A program made the position numbers and the translations under genes. Source: G963678095 sp963678095 (lineage in GTDB: Bacteria; Bacillota; Negativicutes; Selenomonadales; Selenomonadaceae). From it: 64,000 nucleotides of DNA. The notes beneath the pieces were generated by a model, which did not search any database, was not told the DNA's origin, and saw only the letters and a list, made by a program, of their open reading frames with translations. The number at the start of each line of letters is the position of its first letter. Within the stretch, counting starts at the first letter, position 1. Positions 34,897 to 45,600 of the stretch are shown here, piece by piece. Location of the stretch: the NCBI GenBank assembly GCA_963678095.2, contig OY782746.1, forward strand, positions 372,001-436,000. Direction: 5' to 3'.

Positions 34897-35712
34897 TTAT
34901 TTTTCGTTATAATAACCCTTCTTAAGTTCTTGCTTCATTAGCTTAGTTGCTTTATTAAATTCCGCTTCAATTTTCACTTTTAGTGCCTCTGATTCCTCGT
35001 GCAACCGGACGGCATCTTCTGCTTGTGACTTGTAGTTTTTCAATAACATTCCAAGGTTCTTTATTAAGTCTCGGACTGCAAATAATACTGTATCAGATGT
35101 GTAAAGTTGGTTATCAATCATAATATTTTGAGCTTCTGCGATGGACAAGTTAGCTTCATGCTGCTCTAGTATTTTGCACAACTTATAGACTTCTCGAACT
35201 GCGTCTGGCTTATTTGTATCCCAAAAATTCAGAACACTGTCGCGTTGTTCTTGAACAAAGTTATTATCATCAAGCCATTTTATTATCTCGTCTTTGCTGT
35301 ACCTTGAGTAATCAGGTAATTTCTTATACCCACGTAAAATCATTACCCTGCTTTGAGCTTCGGTTATTGCTTGATGAAGCTTCAAGTATGCTTCATGGCG
35401 TTTAGTATTATATAGTCCAAAATCTTGCTGCTTTCTTGCAAAATCAAATTTAGCTTCTTCAGTAAGAAACTGAAGCTTCTGTTCATGTATCTTCATATCC
35501 TGCTGAATATAAGCTTTATAATCTTCTAGCTGTTTATCTATTTTTGCCTTATGTTCCTGTACTCGCTCAGTAACCTTTAAATCAATGACTTTTTGGGCTA
35601 TAAACTTTAATGCTCCAAAAATTACCACTCCAGTTATTCCTAGATTTATAAAAAAATTAACAGCCCTCTGCCAAGTGATATCAGATATCATTGTTATCCA
35701 ATCAATCGACAA
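34897..35712 (-). CDS. Single-pass membrane protein with coiled coil, unknown function
   Basis: A 271-residue protein. One membrane helix lies at about 18-40 (NFFINLGITGVVIFGALKFI). A long charged helical region from about 45 to 110 follows, then more helix, with Lys/Glu-rich ends. I recognise no enzymatic motif. It follows dndA on the same strand after 86 bases and shares the island's A+T-rich composition, so it may be an accessory membrane component of the phosphorothioation locus or an independent cargo gene. Confidence 0.75.
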   Translation of the reverse strand: MSIDWITMISDITWQRAVNFFINLGITGVVIFGALKFIAQKVIDLKVTERVQEHKAKIDKQLEDYKAYIQQDMKIHEQKLQFLTEEAKFDFARKQQDFGLYNTKRHEAYLKLHQAITEAQSRVMILRGYKKLPDYSRYSKDEIIKWLDDNNFVQEQRDSVLNFWDTNKPDAVREVYKLCKILEQHEANLSIAEAQNIMIDNQLYTSDTVLFAVRDLIKNLGMLLKNYKSQAEDAVRLHEESEALKVKIEAEFNKATKLMKQELKKGYYNEK

Positions 35713-35798
35713 TACTACTCCTCCTTAAAACACAGCTGAATCCTTCCTCTTAGATTATGATCATTACTACTAATACTTACAGACTTTTTTTCACAGGC

Positions 35799-36950
35799 TC
35801 AATTTTGCAAGTTCCTTGCTACATCCAATAGTTCCTTAAATGATGCGCTTACGTCTACTAAATTTGATTCTGCTCCCCAGCTAATTCGCACTGAATTCTC
35901 GATTTTCTCAACCGGAATGCCCATGGATGTCAGAACATAACTAGGTTCATATGACTTAGAATTGCACGCAGACCCGTTGGATATTCCACAATATTGCTTA
36001 GTGGAAAGCATCAAAGCTTCAGAGGAAACGCCATTAAAGCAAATATTTAATGTAGTTGGCATGCAGTAGTCTTGTCCGCCGTTGATTTCATAATCAACAC
36101 CTGATGTTTCGAGCTCTTCCAATAAAGCGCTCTTAATCCTTAAACATTTTTCCATATTCTGCTTGTATTCAGATTTAGCCAAATAACATGCAGTTCCAAG
36201 CCCAACTACTAAAGCTACCGGTATTGTTCCGGGACGAATTCCACGTTCTTGTTGTCCTCCATACATTATCCCCTTTACAGGCGGGAGCTTATATCGTTTC
36301 TTTCTTAAAATTAACATCCCCACACCTTGAGGGCCACATATTTTATGCGCACTCATAGAAAGCATATCATATTTAATTTTCTTTAACTCATCCACTAACT
36401 TACCAAAACTTTGCGTTGTATCAATATGAAAAAATGTTTCTTTATCAGCAAGAAAATCACCAATTTCTTTTACAGGTTGTATCATCCCCGTCTCATTATT
36501 TACATGCATGATACTAACCAATAAAGTATCAGCTCTAACAAGACCTATTACTTCATCGCCGGAAATCCTTCCGTCAATTTTCGGATTAACATATGATACT
36601 TCAAAGCCAATATGTTCCAAAGCTTTACAGCTTTCCAAAACTGCTTTATGTTCTATAGAAGTCGTTATAATATGTTTTTTACCAGTTTGTTCGGCGTATC
36701 CTTTTAACCCTTGAAGAGCAATGTTATTACTTTCGGTAGCCCCACTTGTAAAAATGACTTCATCTTTATCTATACCAAGAATAGATGCTACCTCGCCTCG
36801 CGACTTCTCAACAGCCTGTCTTGCATCATCTCCAAAACTGTGTGTTCTACTATCTGCATTTCCAGGTGTGTTCCTATATGTTTTAATCATTTCATCAAGA
36901 ACACGTTCATCAATAGGCGCTGTCGAATTGAAATCCAAATAAACACTCAT
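35799..36950 (-). CDS. dndA: Cysteine desulfurase DndA
   Basis: A 383-residue PLP enzyme of the NifS/IscS class that supplies sulfur for DNA phosphorothioation. MSVYLDFNSTAPIDERVLDE opens the fold. IFTSGATESNNIALQGLKGY follows, the PLP lysine is in MSAHKICGPQGVGML, and the catalytic Cys is in ISNGSACNSKSYEPSYV. Sulfur passes from Cys to DndC. The gene directly follows dndE (3 bases), which supports DndA rather than a housekeeping IscS. Length is normal. Confidence 0.92.
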   Translation of the reverse strand: MSVYLDFNSTAPIDERVLDEMIKTYRNTPGNADSRTHSFGDDARQAVEKSRGEVASILGIDKDEVIFTSGATESNNIALQGLKGYAEQTGKKHIITTSIEHKAVLESCKALEHIGFEVSYVNPKIDGRISGDEVIGLVRADTLLVSIMHVNNETGMIQPVKEIGDFLADKETFFHIDTTQSFGKLVDELKKIKYDMLSMSAHKICGPQGVGMLILRKKRYKLPPVKGIMYGGQQERGIRPGTIPVALVVGLGTACYLAKSEYKQNMEKCLRIKSALLEELETSGVDYEINGGQDYCMPTTLNICFNGVSSEALMLSTKQYCGISNGSACNSKSYEPSYVLTSMGIPVEKIENSVRISWGAESNLVDVSASFKELLDVARNLQN

Positions 36951-36953
36951 TGA

Positions 36954-37334
36954 TTATACCTCCAACGCCAGATTCAATAAATCGTCCAAGTTCTTTATGA
37001 AATTCGTTCCTGATAAATATGAAATGCCTCTTTCCAAATGTAATTTAAAATATTTCGAAGTAGTTTCATTATCTAATGGAAGATTTTTAGACTTGCACCA
37101 TGCAGTTATGAGAGACTCATATAAATCACTATCCTCACCACCAAAGGTATACCAAGACATTTCCAAATTACTATCCTGAACGACTTGTATATCTGTTGGC
37201 ATTGAATATTCTTTTAATGAATAACAAAATGCCCATCTACATAATATATTCCAGTTTTTTATTCCTGTTTTACCTTTCAAACGAGATAATTTATCTTTTG
37301 ATTGGTTTGAAAGCCTTATCTGTTTTAGCATCAT
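36954..37334 (-). CDS. dndE: DNA sulfur modification protein DndE
   Basis: A 126-residue DndE protein: MLKQIRLSNQSKDKLSRLKG, the TGIKNWNILCRWAFCYSL segment and HLERGISYLSG. DndE is essential for phosphorothioation and is reported to bind nicked DNA and associate with DndC and DndD. Its ATG overlaps the dndD stop by four bases. It is full length, and its place between dndD and dndA is classical. Confidence 0.92.
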   Translation of the reverse strand: MMLKQIRLSNQSKDKLSRLKGKTGIKNWNILCRWAFCYSLKEYSMPTDIQVVQDSNLEMSWYTFGGEDSDLYESLITAWCKSKNLPLDNETTSKYFKLHLERGISYLSGTNFIKNLDDLLNLALEV

Positions 37335-39283
37335 GCTTTATCCTCTATAAAATAGCCGGAACATATGGAAGTAGACTTCGTAGCATCGTCATACACTAAA
37401 GTAAATTCATCTCCGACATTTTCTTTCATCATGTTGTAGTATTCCGGTGTTATCTCAGAGTCAGTAGACAAAATAATTGTCTGCTCACTTGCATTTGGGA
37501 AATAACTATTAATCAGGGTTTCTCTATGATTAGAATCAAGTCTTGATAACGGAGTATCAATTATAACAGGGAGTTTTCTCTTGGAGCATATTGCTAGTGC
37601 CCATAATAGCGAAATTATCATCAACTGCTTTTCACCAGCTGAAAGAGAAGACTTTTCAACTTCCTTTCCTTCATGATTAACATAACTTAAGTCTAAAGTA
37701 TTCTCATTCATAAGAACTTTATCGATGAGGTTTTTCTTGTTGGCCAATGTTTTATAACATTGAGTCATTGTCTCGGCAACAATTCCAACTTTTTTCTTCT
37801 GAAGTCGAATTTTATATTCGTCCAATATATTGTTCGCAATTTGAGAATATTTAAGCAGACGATCAGTATCATCATTTAATTCAACCTGTTGCAAATAGGA
37901 TTCAACATTCCTTGTAAACTCTGCATTAGCTGATATAAACTGCCCTTTTAATGTTTTATACTGTTCCTCTAGAGAATGTATTTTCACTTCAATGTCTACT
38001 ATTTTTTCCTCTGTAATTTTAATTGTCTTGTATAATTTAGCAAGTGCTTTTTCATCTATATCGACAGACAAATAGTTTTCAAGCTGAACAATATCATCCT
38101 TATTTTTCCTTTGCATTCCCAAATGTTTTTGTGTCACTTTTGCCTTTTCAGCCAGGTCGTTCTCTAAAAGATTCTGTAGTCTAAATAAAGCATTATCAGA
38201 CAGCCCATATACTTCTTTAACATCACCAGATTCAGCATTATCACTTATGTATTCTATGAAATGATTCGCATTATCCGAGTTATCCGGGAACCTTTTCCCA
38301 TAGCTCTTTAGCATATACTTCATTTGATATAGCGTCATCGCTAATGTCTTCTTTTCCTGTTCTAGAAGAGCTTGTTCTTCTATATCTAAAAGTAATTTTT
38401 TCACCAATATCAATGGGAGCTCTGATGCCGCATCAGTTATTAACAATTCGTTATATTGATTCTGTGCGACAGATAATGAGACTTTTTTTTGATACAACTC
38501 TTCTCTTTGCTTTACTACGTCGCCGCCTTTAGATTTATACTCATTTTTCAGAAGCTCCAGTTTTCTTTCTTTTTCATCCAAAGCTATTTTCTCATTATTG
38601 ATTTGAACTTCAACTGCATTAAATTGTTTTTCAAGCCGCGCTTTTGTAGCTCTGAGATTCTCCAATTCACTAACTTTCTTATCATTCGTTCTTTTCTTTA
38701 CATTCCTTGATATAATTCTAGTTATATCATTGCTTAAAACATCTAATACGGATATTCCTAATAGCGAACGAATTGATTCTTTCATTTGTTCATCAGTATC
38801 TTCCACCGCTAACTCTGCAATTTTCTCTCCATCAAAGAAGAAAAAATTAGATAATCTACTCGGAAGAATATTTTCTATAAACATCTGCCAATTTTCAGTC
38901 AAAAACAAGCTTGTTTCACCGTTTTTACATACAGATATCTCTTCTTTAACTCGCTGAGAATTTCCATTCCACAGTCTTCTTATTTTATAGTTTTCTTTCT
39001 CGGTCGAATCTAACGAAAAGAATAATTCTACAGACGCTTCATTTGTGCCATCTAACGTATTTATATATGATTTCAAATATTGACCATAGGACTTTAATTT
39101 ACTTTCCTGATAAGCAAAAGAATTTTTCCCATATAGTGATAGTAAAATAGCTTCCAGAAATGTGGTTTTACCTCTTCCATTCATCCCACCAACTAGAGCT
39201 ACTGGTTTATTTGATAAAAACTCAAATATATTATTTCCCGCATACACTCCAAAATTATGAAGTTTCAACTCCTTTATAATCAT
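37331..39283 (-). CDS. dndD: DNA sulfur modification ATPase DndD
   Basis: A 650-residue SMC/RecN-type ATPase. Walker A is LVGGMNGRGKTTFLEA near residue 35. A long coiled coil spans about 190-510. The signature SSLSAGEKQLMIISLLWALA and the Walker B region KLPVIIDTPLSRLDSNHR are near 560-600. DndD probably opens or nicks DNA, or drives movement, during sulfur insertion. It overlaps both dndC and dndE, so the operon is translationally coupled. Confidence 0.94.
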   Translation of the reverse strand: MIIKELKLHNFGVYAGNNIFEFLSNKPVALVGGMNGRGKTTFLEAILLSLYGKNSFAYQESKLKSYGQYLKSYINTLDGTNEASVELFFSLDSTEKENYKIRRLWNGNSQRVKEEISVCKNGETSLFLTENWQMFIENILPSRLSNFFFFDGEKIAELAVEDTDEQMKESIRSLLGISVLDVLSNDITRIISRNVKKRTNDKKVSELENLRATKARLEKQFNAVEVQINNEKIALDEKERKLELLKNEYKSKGGDVVKQREELYQKKVSLSVAQNQYNELLITDAASELPLILVKKLLLDIEEQALLEQEKKTLAMTLYQMKYMLKSYGKRFPDNSDNANHFIEYISDNAESGDVKEVYGLSDNALFRLQNLLENDLAEKAKVTQKHLGMQRKNKDDIVQLENYLSVDIDEKALAKLYKTIKITEEKIVDIEVKIHSLEEQYKTLKGQFISANAEFTRNVESYLQQVELNDDTDRLLKYSQIANNILDEYKIRLQKKKVGIVAETMTQCYKTLANKKNLIDKVLMNENTLDLSYVNHEGKEVEKSSLSAGEKQLMIISLLWALAICSKRKLPVIIDTPLSRLDSNHRETLINSYFPNASEQTIILSTDSEITPEYYNMMKENVGDEFTLVYDDATKSTSICSGYFIEDKA

Positions 39284-40818
39284 TCCTCTACCACCTCAGC
39301 CTTCATATCATCAAATTCTTCTGATTCTCCCTTTATGGTAACAAAGAACTTTTCGTTATATTTCCCCCCCATGTTTTTCTTTCTGTTAAGCTGCTCTCTG
39401 TAATATGTCGTCGCATCCTCCTCATTAGTGTAAAAAGTCTTTTTTACGCACGACTCTAAGGAATTCAATATTCCTTTTCTCTCATTTACTGAATAGATAC
39501 TTACTTCTGTATCTATCATGCTATACATCATTTCAAAGGAAAGCTCTTCATCTGGATATAGATCAGCGCAAACCTTCTTCAAAATATTCCATTCATCTTT
39601 CCCAAAAGCCTCATTAGAAATCCAATCAGGATCGTCAAATTCAAGTCCCGTTACACTTTTATATATAAATGGCAATGAATCATCAAACTCATGTTTTTCA
39701 TTTACCCAGATTCTTCTTATACATCTTAACTCCGGGATAGAAATCAATTCTAAATTTGAGAATTTCTCTGGACCATTTTTATTGATATCAAGCTGAATTT
39801 CCAATAATCTCTTAAGCCAGTCTTCTCTAATCTCTTTAAGATATGGACCATGATGTAACCTCTCATAGGTTCCGGTAATATAGCCCTGCATTTTTCTGAA
39901 ACCTCTTCGCGAACGATCATTTTCCTCATCGCCAAAAAAGTTTCTAAACTCTAAAAGCTGCGTCATCCATGACTTTTCATCATCATTAGCAATCATTGCT
40001 TCCATAGATTTATCTTTTTCAACCATGGTGCAGACCCAACATCCAAATCTACTTTTGCCGCAACTAGGAAGATCTTTATCAACCATCATTGGACATTCAT
40101 TATCTTCTGTTGCACTCATATAGAGAGTTTGAAGTTCATGATTGGACAACCCCCATGGGTTCTTGTACTGCATAAGAAAAATCCACACGTCATCATCTTT
40201 CCAATTTTCCAAAGGAGAAAATACAAGTTCATTGGCTAATGTTGGATTAGGACTTAATAACTCTCGTACTCGAAGCTTTTCATATTTAGCCATTGTTCTT
40301 GCGCGATTTGAACTTTCGGCCTTTCTCGTACCAATAACTAAAATTATTTCTCCATGTTCTGCAATTTTATTCTTTATGAAATTATTGACTGGCTGAATTT
40401 TCAATCTGTCAGTGCACCAACGCAGCTTCTTTCTTGGAAAAGGATACCCTCGGCCAATGATATTTACCCAAAAAGTATTATTTGTTTCAGGTGTCAATCT
40501 ATGTGTAATAAAAGGCAGTTTTTGTTCATTTGCAGCACGTTGCATTACCTCCAATGAGTTTTCTACCCACTTTGAAATTACAGGCGACTCAACGAGAGTA
40601 TCCGTATTTATAATATGCACGGGTTTAGTTAATCTCCATGAATCCATTTCCTGCAATGCTAACCAAACAAGCTGCAATGTCGCAGTACTATCTTTCCCCC
40701 CAGAATATCCAATAACCCAAGGAATATCATCTGCTAAATAAAGATTTCTTACAGTCTCTTTTAAGCCTTTTATTTCTTCCTTTGTTATTCTGATTTCATC
40801 CGCCTTTTCATTACTCAT
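39280..40818 (-). CDS. dndC: DndC PP-loop sulfurtransferase
   Basis: A 512-residue protein of the PAPS-reductase/ATP pyrophosphatase class. The PP-loop is WVIGYSGGKDSTATLQLV near residue 36. RWCTDRLKIQPVN follows, and a Cys cluster (CPMMVDKDLPSCGKSRFGCW and VCTMVEKDK) binds 4Fe-4S in the family. It activates the DNA backbone with ATP and passes sulfur from DndA to it. Normal length; it overlaps dndB and dndD at its ends. Confidence 0.94.
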   Translation of the reverse strand: MSNEKADEIRITKEEIKGLKETVRNLYLADDIPWVIGYSGGKDSTATLQLVWLALQEMDSWRLTKPVHIINTDTLVESPVISKWVENSLEVMQRAANEQKLPFITHRLTPETNNTFWVNIIGRGYPFPRKKLRWCTDRLKIQPVNNFIKNKIAEHGEIILVIGTRKAESSNRARTMAKYEKLRVRELLSPNPTLANELVFSPLENWKDDDVWIFLMQYKNPWGLSNHELQTLYMSATEDNECPMMVDKDLPSCGKSRFGCWVCTMVEKDKSMEAMIANDDEKSWMTQLLEFRNFFGDEENDRSRRGFRKMQGYITGTYERLHHGPYLKEIREDWLKRLLEIQLDINKNGPEKFSNLELISIPELRCIRRIWVNEKHEFDDSLPFIYKSVTGLEFDDPDWISNEAFGKDEWNILKKVCADLYPDEELSFEMMYSMIDTEVSIYSVNERKGILNSLESCVKKTFYTNEEDATTYYREQLNRKKNMGGKYNEKFFVTIKGESEEFDDMKAEVVEE

Positions 40819-41888
40819 TTTAATCCTCTATTCTTATTAAATTCAGCCTCAATTGTTCTCTCTGTTTCTGTCAGATTTATACCAAGAGATATCTTCAATA
40901 TATTTGTTGCTAGACCGATTGCCTTCTCATTATTTATCATTCTCCCATTCTCTTTGATTACTCTAAGATACCAACAATCCGCACTTCTACTCCAATTTAT
41001 TTTTTTAAGATTAGATAAAATGCTTGCCATATTGTTATCACTATTTTTGTGAAAGAAATTGCCAAGTTTACCAAAGGCTTGCATTATAACTGCTTGAACT
41101 ACCAAAAACTTTTCTCTTAACTCCTTCTTGCTTAACTCTTTAGTTTGTAATTCTAGCCAAGGCGCAATATTATTGGACACATTGTTCCAGTAACTTATAC
41201 AAAATTTTTCAAAATTAATATCGCATTTTCCTTTTGAAAGAATTCTTTTATTTGCAGTATATATCGTATTCAATGTAAACAAAGAAGAAGAAAACTTTCC
41301 AAGCATATCTTTTTCTTTATCAACATACTCATTGAAAAACGGAACACTTTCAACAACTTTTCTTGTAATAACAGCTAACTCATCACGAGAATCATATAAT
41401 TCAGCAATGGAATTAGAGGTTTTTACAGCATGCTTATTTAAGTCGGTAAAGATTTGTTGGCTATGTTTCAAACCAAGATCCTTATAAAACACTATTGAAA
41501 TCGTCTCATCACCTAAATCTGGTTTTTCTAATAAAGCTTGCTCTATAGCTGCCTTTCTATGTTGTCCATCATTAATTAAAAACTTGGCATCTAACGATAT
41601 TTCTAATATCCCTAAACCAGCATCACCATTTGCGATAAAATTAAACCTTCCATCAATTGAAGCTGCTAAGGCTGAAAACACATAGGAATCTCTATTTTCC
41701 AATATGTATTTAGCGATTACAGGTATTCTTGACTCATTCACATGGCGCTGTGCCCTATATTCAGGCATAACAAATTCATTATCTTCCGAAAACAAACGCT
41801 TGAGCATTTTTAAAGGGACCATTGCAATATAGTATTCTCTATTAGCCTGGACTCCTTTTACAACTGGAAACTTATAACAATAATTCAT
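40815..41888 (-). CDS. dndB: DndB, DGQHR-domain regulator of phosphorothioation
   Basis: A 357-residue protein with the defining motif FLINDGQHRKAAIEQALLEK near residues 125-145, plus EYYIAMVPLKMLKRLF. DndB is not needed for sulfur insertion; it tunes modification and has been reported to regulate dnd transcription. I chose the ATG at 41886-41888 because GGAGAG lies just upstream; two in-frame Met codons further up overlap that site. A perfect 18-bp inverted repeat begins 16 bases upstream of the start, the natural place for a DndB operator. Confidence 0.92.
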   Translation of the reverse strand: MNYCYKFPVVKGVQANREYYIAMVPLKMLKRLFSEDNEFVMPEYRAQRHVNESRIPVIAKYILENRDSYVFSALAASIDGRFNFIANGDAGLGILEISLDAKFLINDGQHRKAAIEQALLEKPDLGDETISIVFYKDLGLKHSQQIFTDLNKHAVKTSNSIAELYDSRDELAVITRKVVESVPFFNEYVDKEKDMLGKFSSSLFTLNTIYTANKRILSKGKCDINFEKFCISYWNNVSNNIAPWLELQTKELSKKELREKFLVVQAVIMQAFGKLGNFFHKNSDNNMASILSNLKKINWSRSADCWYLRVIKENGRMINNEKAIGLATNILKISLGINLTETERTIEAEFNKNRGLK

Positions 41889-41903
41889 TTTTCTCTCCAT
41901 AAA

Positions 41904-41950
41904 AAACAATATACTTAAGTAGTTTTCACCATTACTTAAGTATATTGTTT
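41904..41950. promoter_or_regulatory. 18-bp perfect inverted repeat, candidate operator of the dndBCDEA operon
   Basis: Arms 41904-41921 and 41933-41950 are perfect complements with an 11-base spacer. Each arm also contains the self-complementary ACTTAAGT, so there are two nested palindromes. It fills the only real gap (79 bases) between the helicase module and dndB. It has no G+C core, so it is a poor terminator and a better operator. Confidence 0.65.
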
Positions 41951-41967
41951 TACACTTCGTATGTCAA

Positions 41968-42624
41968 TTAATTTTTTATACTTAGCATAATATTTGAAGA
42001 TAGATTTTCCTTACGTATCCATGCAATAATAGAATCGTTTAAATCTAACAATGACGCATTCCTATCTTTCACCTTTCGAAGAAAATTTGCAATATCATCA
42101 TCAAATTTCATTTGCGATAAAATTTCTTTTGCTCTTAAAGCTGCCTCGTCAAACTCATTTGTAACCTTCTCGTCTGTAGGCCAGTCGGAAAAGCCATTTA
42201 AAAAGCCCAAGACTCTCTGTATTTCCTGTTTTTCATTACTTACTAGTTTTAGGATTCCAAGATTATCTTTAATCTCTGCCAGATTCATATCAGTCTGTGT
42301 TTTCCATTCACTTTCTATTTGAACCTGCAATTTTTTTACTCTATCTCTGTACCTATCTGGCGCTGTTACAATCTTTTTTTCAAATGTGCCTTTGGATTCC
42401 GCTATGAGCTTTTTCAGTTCTGCCTCTACTTTATCAGAAAATATTACATGATTATATCTTTTACAAATAGAGTATCCCTTAAGAATTTGAACAAATGAAT
42501 TTGTATATGCATCAAAAAAGGTATTATTCTTTCTAACTACGTTTTGATGTTCATTATTCTTCTGCCTGTTCTGTGCTACCTCTTGCATCAAAACTCGGTT
42601 TCTATTTAAATTTTCTTGTAGCAT
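41968..42624 (-). CDS. Small helical protein ending the helicase module, unknown function
   Basis: A 218-residue protein, mostly charged alpha-helix with coiled-coil potential at the N-terminus and centre; no catalytic motif seen. I chose the ATG at 42624 because GAGGTG lies seven bases upstream, although a GTG at 42639 overlaps the stop of the large ATPase gene. It is the last gene of the module that starts at 58491. Position suggests a partner of the ATPase, perhaps equivalent to the small proteins after DpdH in deazaguanine islands; that comparison is untested. Confidence 0.8.
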   Translation of the reverse strand: MLQENLNRNRVLMQEVAQNRQKNNEHQNVVRKNNTFFDAYTNSFVQILKGYSICKRYNHVIFSDKVEAELKKLIAESKGTFEKKIVTAPDRYRDRVKKLQVQIESEWKTQTDMNLAEIKDNLGILKLVSNEKQEIQRVLGFLNGFSDWPTDEKVTNEFDEAALRAKEILSQMKFDDDIANFLRKVKDRNASLLDLNDSIIAWIRKENLSSNIMLSIKN

Positions 42625-42635
42625 ATTATAACACC

Positions 42636-45600
42636 TCACTCCATTAGATTCACTAATTCAACAAACTCAGGCTCATTTTGATTAAATCTTGGGTCCACAT
42701 CTTCTGACCAATTGCCACTTCTTGTCAACGCCTCTTTAGCAAGTTTCATTTCAGAATATACAGATGCGTTATCCTTTTCCACTTGACCTAAAAATTCGAT
42801 GAACTCCTTTATTATCTTCATTGAATTACCTGAATACATAATGATTTTTTCTAAGATACTCATTTCACTTTTATCTTCATTTATTTTTGCCAAGGTTTTT
42901 GATATCTCTACGCTTTTATCTCTTAGCATCATTGCATAATTTGTTCTAAGTGAAATATTAACGCCATAGGTTTCTGTATCTTTGTAGAACTCGATCACTT
43001 CATTTAAGAGGTCCTTTATGTCCTCAGTTTCAATCTCCATATCTTCCTGAAATCCAAAATAGATTAACGCCTTTTTATATAATTGCTCGCCATCCTTCAA
43101 CTCTGATTCTACAACACATTCTAGCTTAGATAGAATCTTTTTTAAGTAATCTCTTGATTCATTTCTTGCGAGTATTTCATCAGGTTCAATCTTATCTACA
43201 GAAACAATAAACCTATTGGCTTTTAATTCTTTAAACACTTTATCCAGTTGATTATAGTTTATATATTTTCTTTTTGCATTCTTATCATTTCCCTGAATAA
43301 CGTTGAAATATCTCTGTGTTGTATCAATATTCGTCTCCGCAGCTTCATCTTTATACATAAAATTTACAAGTTCATCCCATTCCTTAGAATGACCCTCCAT
43401 CGATTGTTTTGTTCTGTCATTACTGGACTTCAAAAGCATTTCTGTATTTAAATCATTGATTCTATTTACCTGATAATCTCCATTTAATAAGCCTCTATAT
43501 ACCTCCGCAATAATAGAACACATTAAATAGTTTGGGTATTTATCTGTATCATCATACCCCTTAATAACATCAATTATTTTTTTCTTATTTCTTTCCAACC
43601 AACTTGTAGCTATTCTTAAGCTTGACGTAGCCCCCTCAAAATCCCATGATGCATACTCCATATTACCAGATCTTTTCTTTCCGAGGTACCAACTTTTTCC
43701 TATTGCCAATAACAACTGATATGTATCATCATTATTCTCAAGCACAATAAGGCCTTTTCCAACTTTTTTGTCTTGATTTTCTATTTCCACTAAATCGCAA
43801 CTTGATCGCTCTACCATTTGAACAGATATAAGTGGAACTCCTTCTTGCTGCCATGGAATACTAGCAAATATAAATTTACAAACCTCATCTCTAACTTGGT
43901 AAGCCTTCATAAAACTTTTATTATCGTAATGCCATTCTGAAAGAATTTTTGCAAAATCATTAAAAGCCTTGTTTTCTACCGGGGTAGTTTTTATTGCGGA
44001 TGGTTGTGTTACTGGAGTTGATATAATAGTAGTATACTCTCCTGGAGCACTAGAAGAATCTCCCCCTGGAGTTTTATCAACGAAATTATCATCAGTTGTA
44101 ATTGTTCTGCCTAATATTTTCTCAGCAAATGAAGTTAATCCAAATTCTATGAATACGCCTACTCGAATTCCACCTATGTATCCTCTTTTATTAATTTCTA
44201 GAGTTCCATCGCCCCAATATCCTAAAATAGCAAATATCTTCTTTGTGAAAATATCTTTTTCACCCTCACCAAGTAACATATTAGCCACGATATTTTTTAC
44301 TCTATCCCAAATATCAGGCCTCAGATTCGGTTCTCTAGAAAGTAAAAACTTAGGAAATAGCTTCTTATCTTGAATCACGCTATCTACAGCTGGTTCTATA
44401 ATTTTTCTAATAATATTTCTCGGCGTTTTATGAGCATTCATTCCGTTATATAAATTCACAATAGCATTCTTTGTGAACGGATATAAACTAATTTTCCTCC
44501 CGAGATAATTGTATGACTCCCAGCCTTTAGCTTCAGTTTCTTCTTGTACAGGATATTCTGCATCCAATGCACCATTCTGATACCATTTATTGATTTGCTC
44601 TGCTGGAAGTGACATTACATTTAAGTATTTTGCAGCAAACTGAATCAAGTCATCCTTGGTATTTCCGATAGCTCCATCTTCAATTGTTACCATTGCTGTA
44701 ATTCTATCTAAATAATTCGAACGAAATTCTTTAAAATACTCGCTTGTCGTTCCAATGACCGACTTCAATCTACACATTTTATCCGTTTCATTTTCACCAG
44801 TATGCTTAACAATCAATGCATCTAGTAAATCTCTGTTAATTCCTGTACAGGAAGTTATATCTTCAATTAACAGAATAAGATTCTTTCCCTGTAAGTATAG
44901 TTCTTGCCGAATCTCCTTAAATATTTGCTGAAAGTCACCTGGTTCTATCCCCGCACAATCCTTTATTACAGATTCAACTTTGGAATTCATATATTTAACA
45001 AGTTTTTGTGGATTACAATCTTCATCGGGGAAACTTCCATTATCTTCAGGTAAAAGCTTGTTAGCCATCTTCACTGCTTTTTTACTAGCATTATTTTTCA
45101 ATTTCATATTAAAGTCATAATCTAATATAAAATCTTCTACATCAAACAATGCCAGAACATCATCACCCAGTCCTGTATTACTGTCAACAATCTTACTGTA
45201 AATGCGTTCAATTGGACCTCCAGCCATAAGCATTCTTTCTTGAAATTCCGAACTCGAGAGCAACTCTCTAAAATTTTTTCTATCAGATGATGATAAATCA
45301 TCTTCATCATCGTCCGTAATCTCAACTAAAAACTTATGATAAATCTTAATCTTAAATTTTTGCTCAGTAACATTTTGATTAGCCTTAACCAGTCTTTCAT
45401 AAATGTCTTTATTTTTAATGTTCTTTACTTCTTCGATATTTAAGAATTGTTTTATAGTTCCTTTTAACGTATTATCACTTCTGCGAATCATCAAAACAAC
45501 ATCATTTTTTTGGTCTTCCGCATACAATTTCGCTTCAATCCAACGAATGAAATGAGATTTACCTGAACCATTAGAACCATCTACTACAATTAACTCATGT

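Noticed and set aside
41904..41950. Reading the 18-bp palindrome as a terminator of the helicase module
   Set aside because: The stem is nearly all A/T and the loop is 11 bases, so it would be a weak terminator; its place before dndB fits an operator better.
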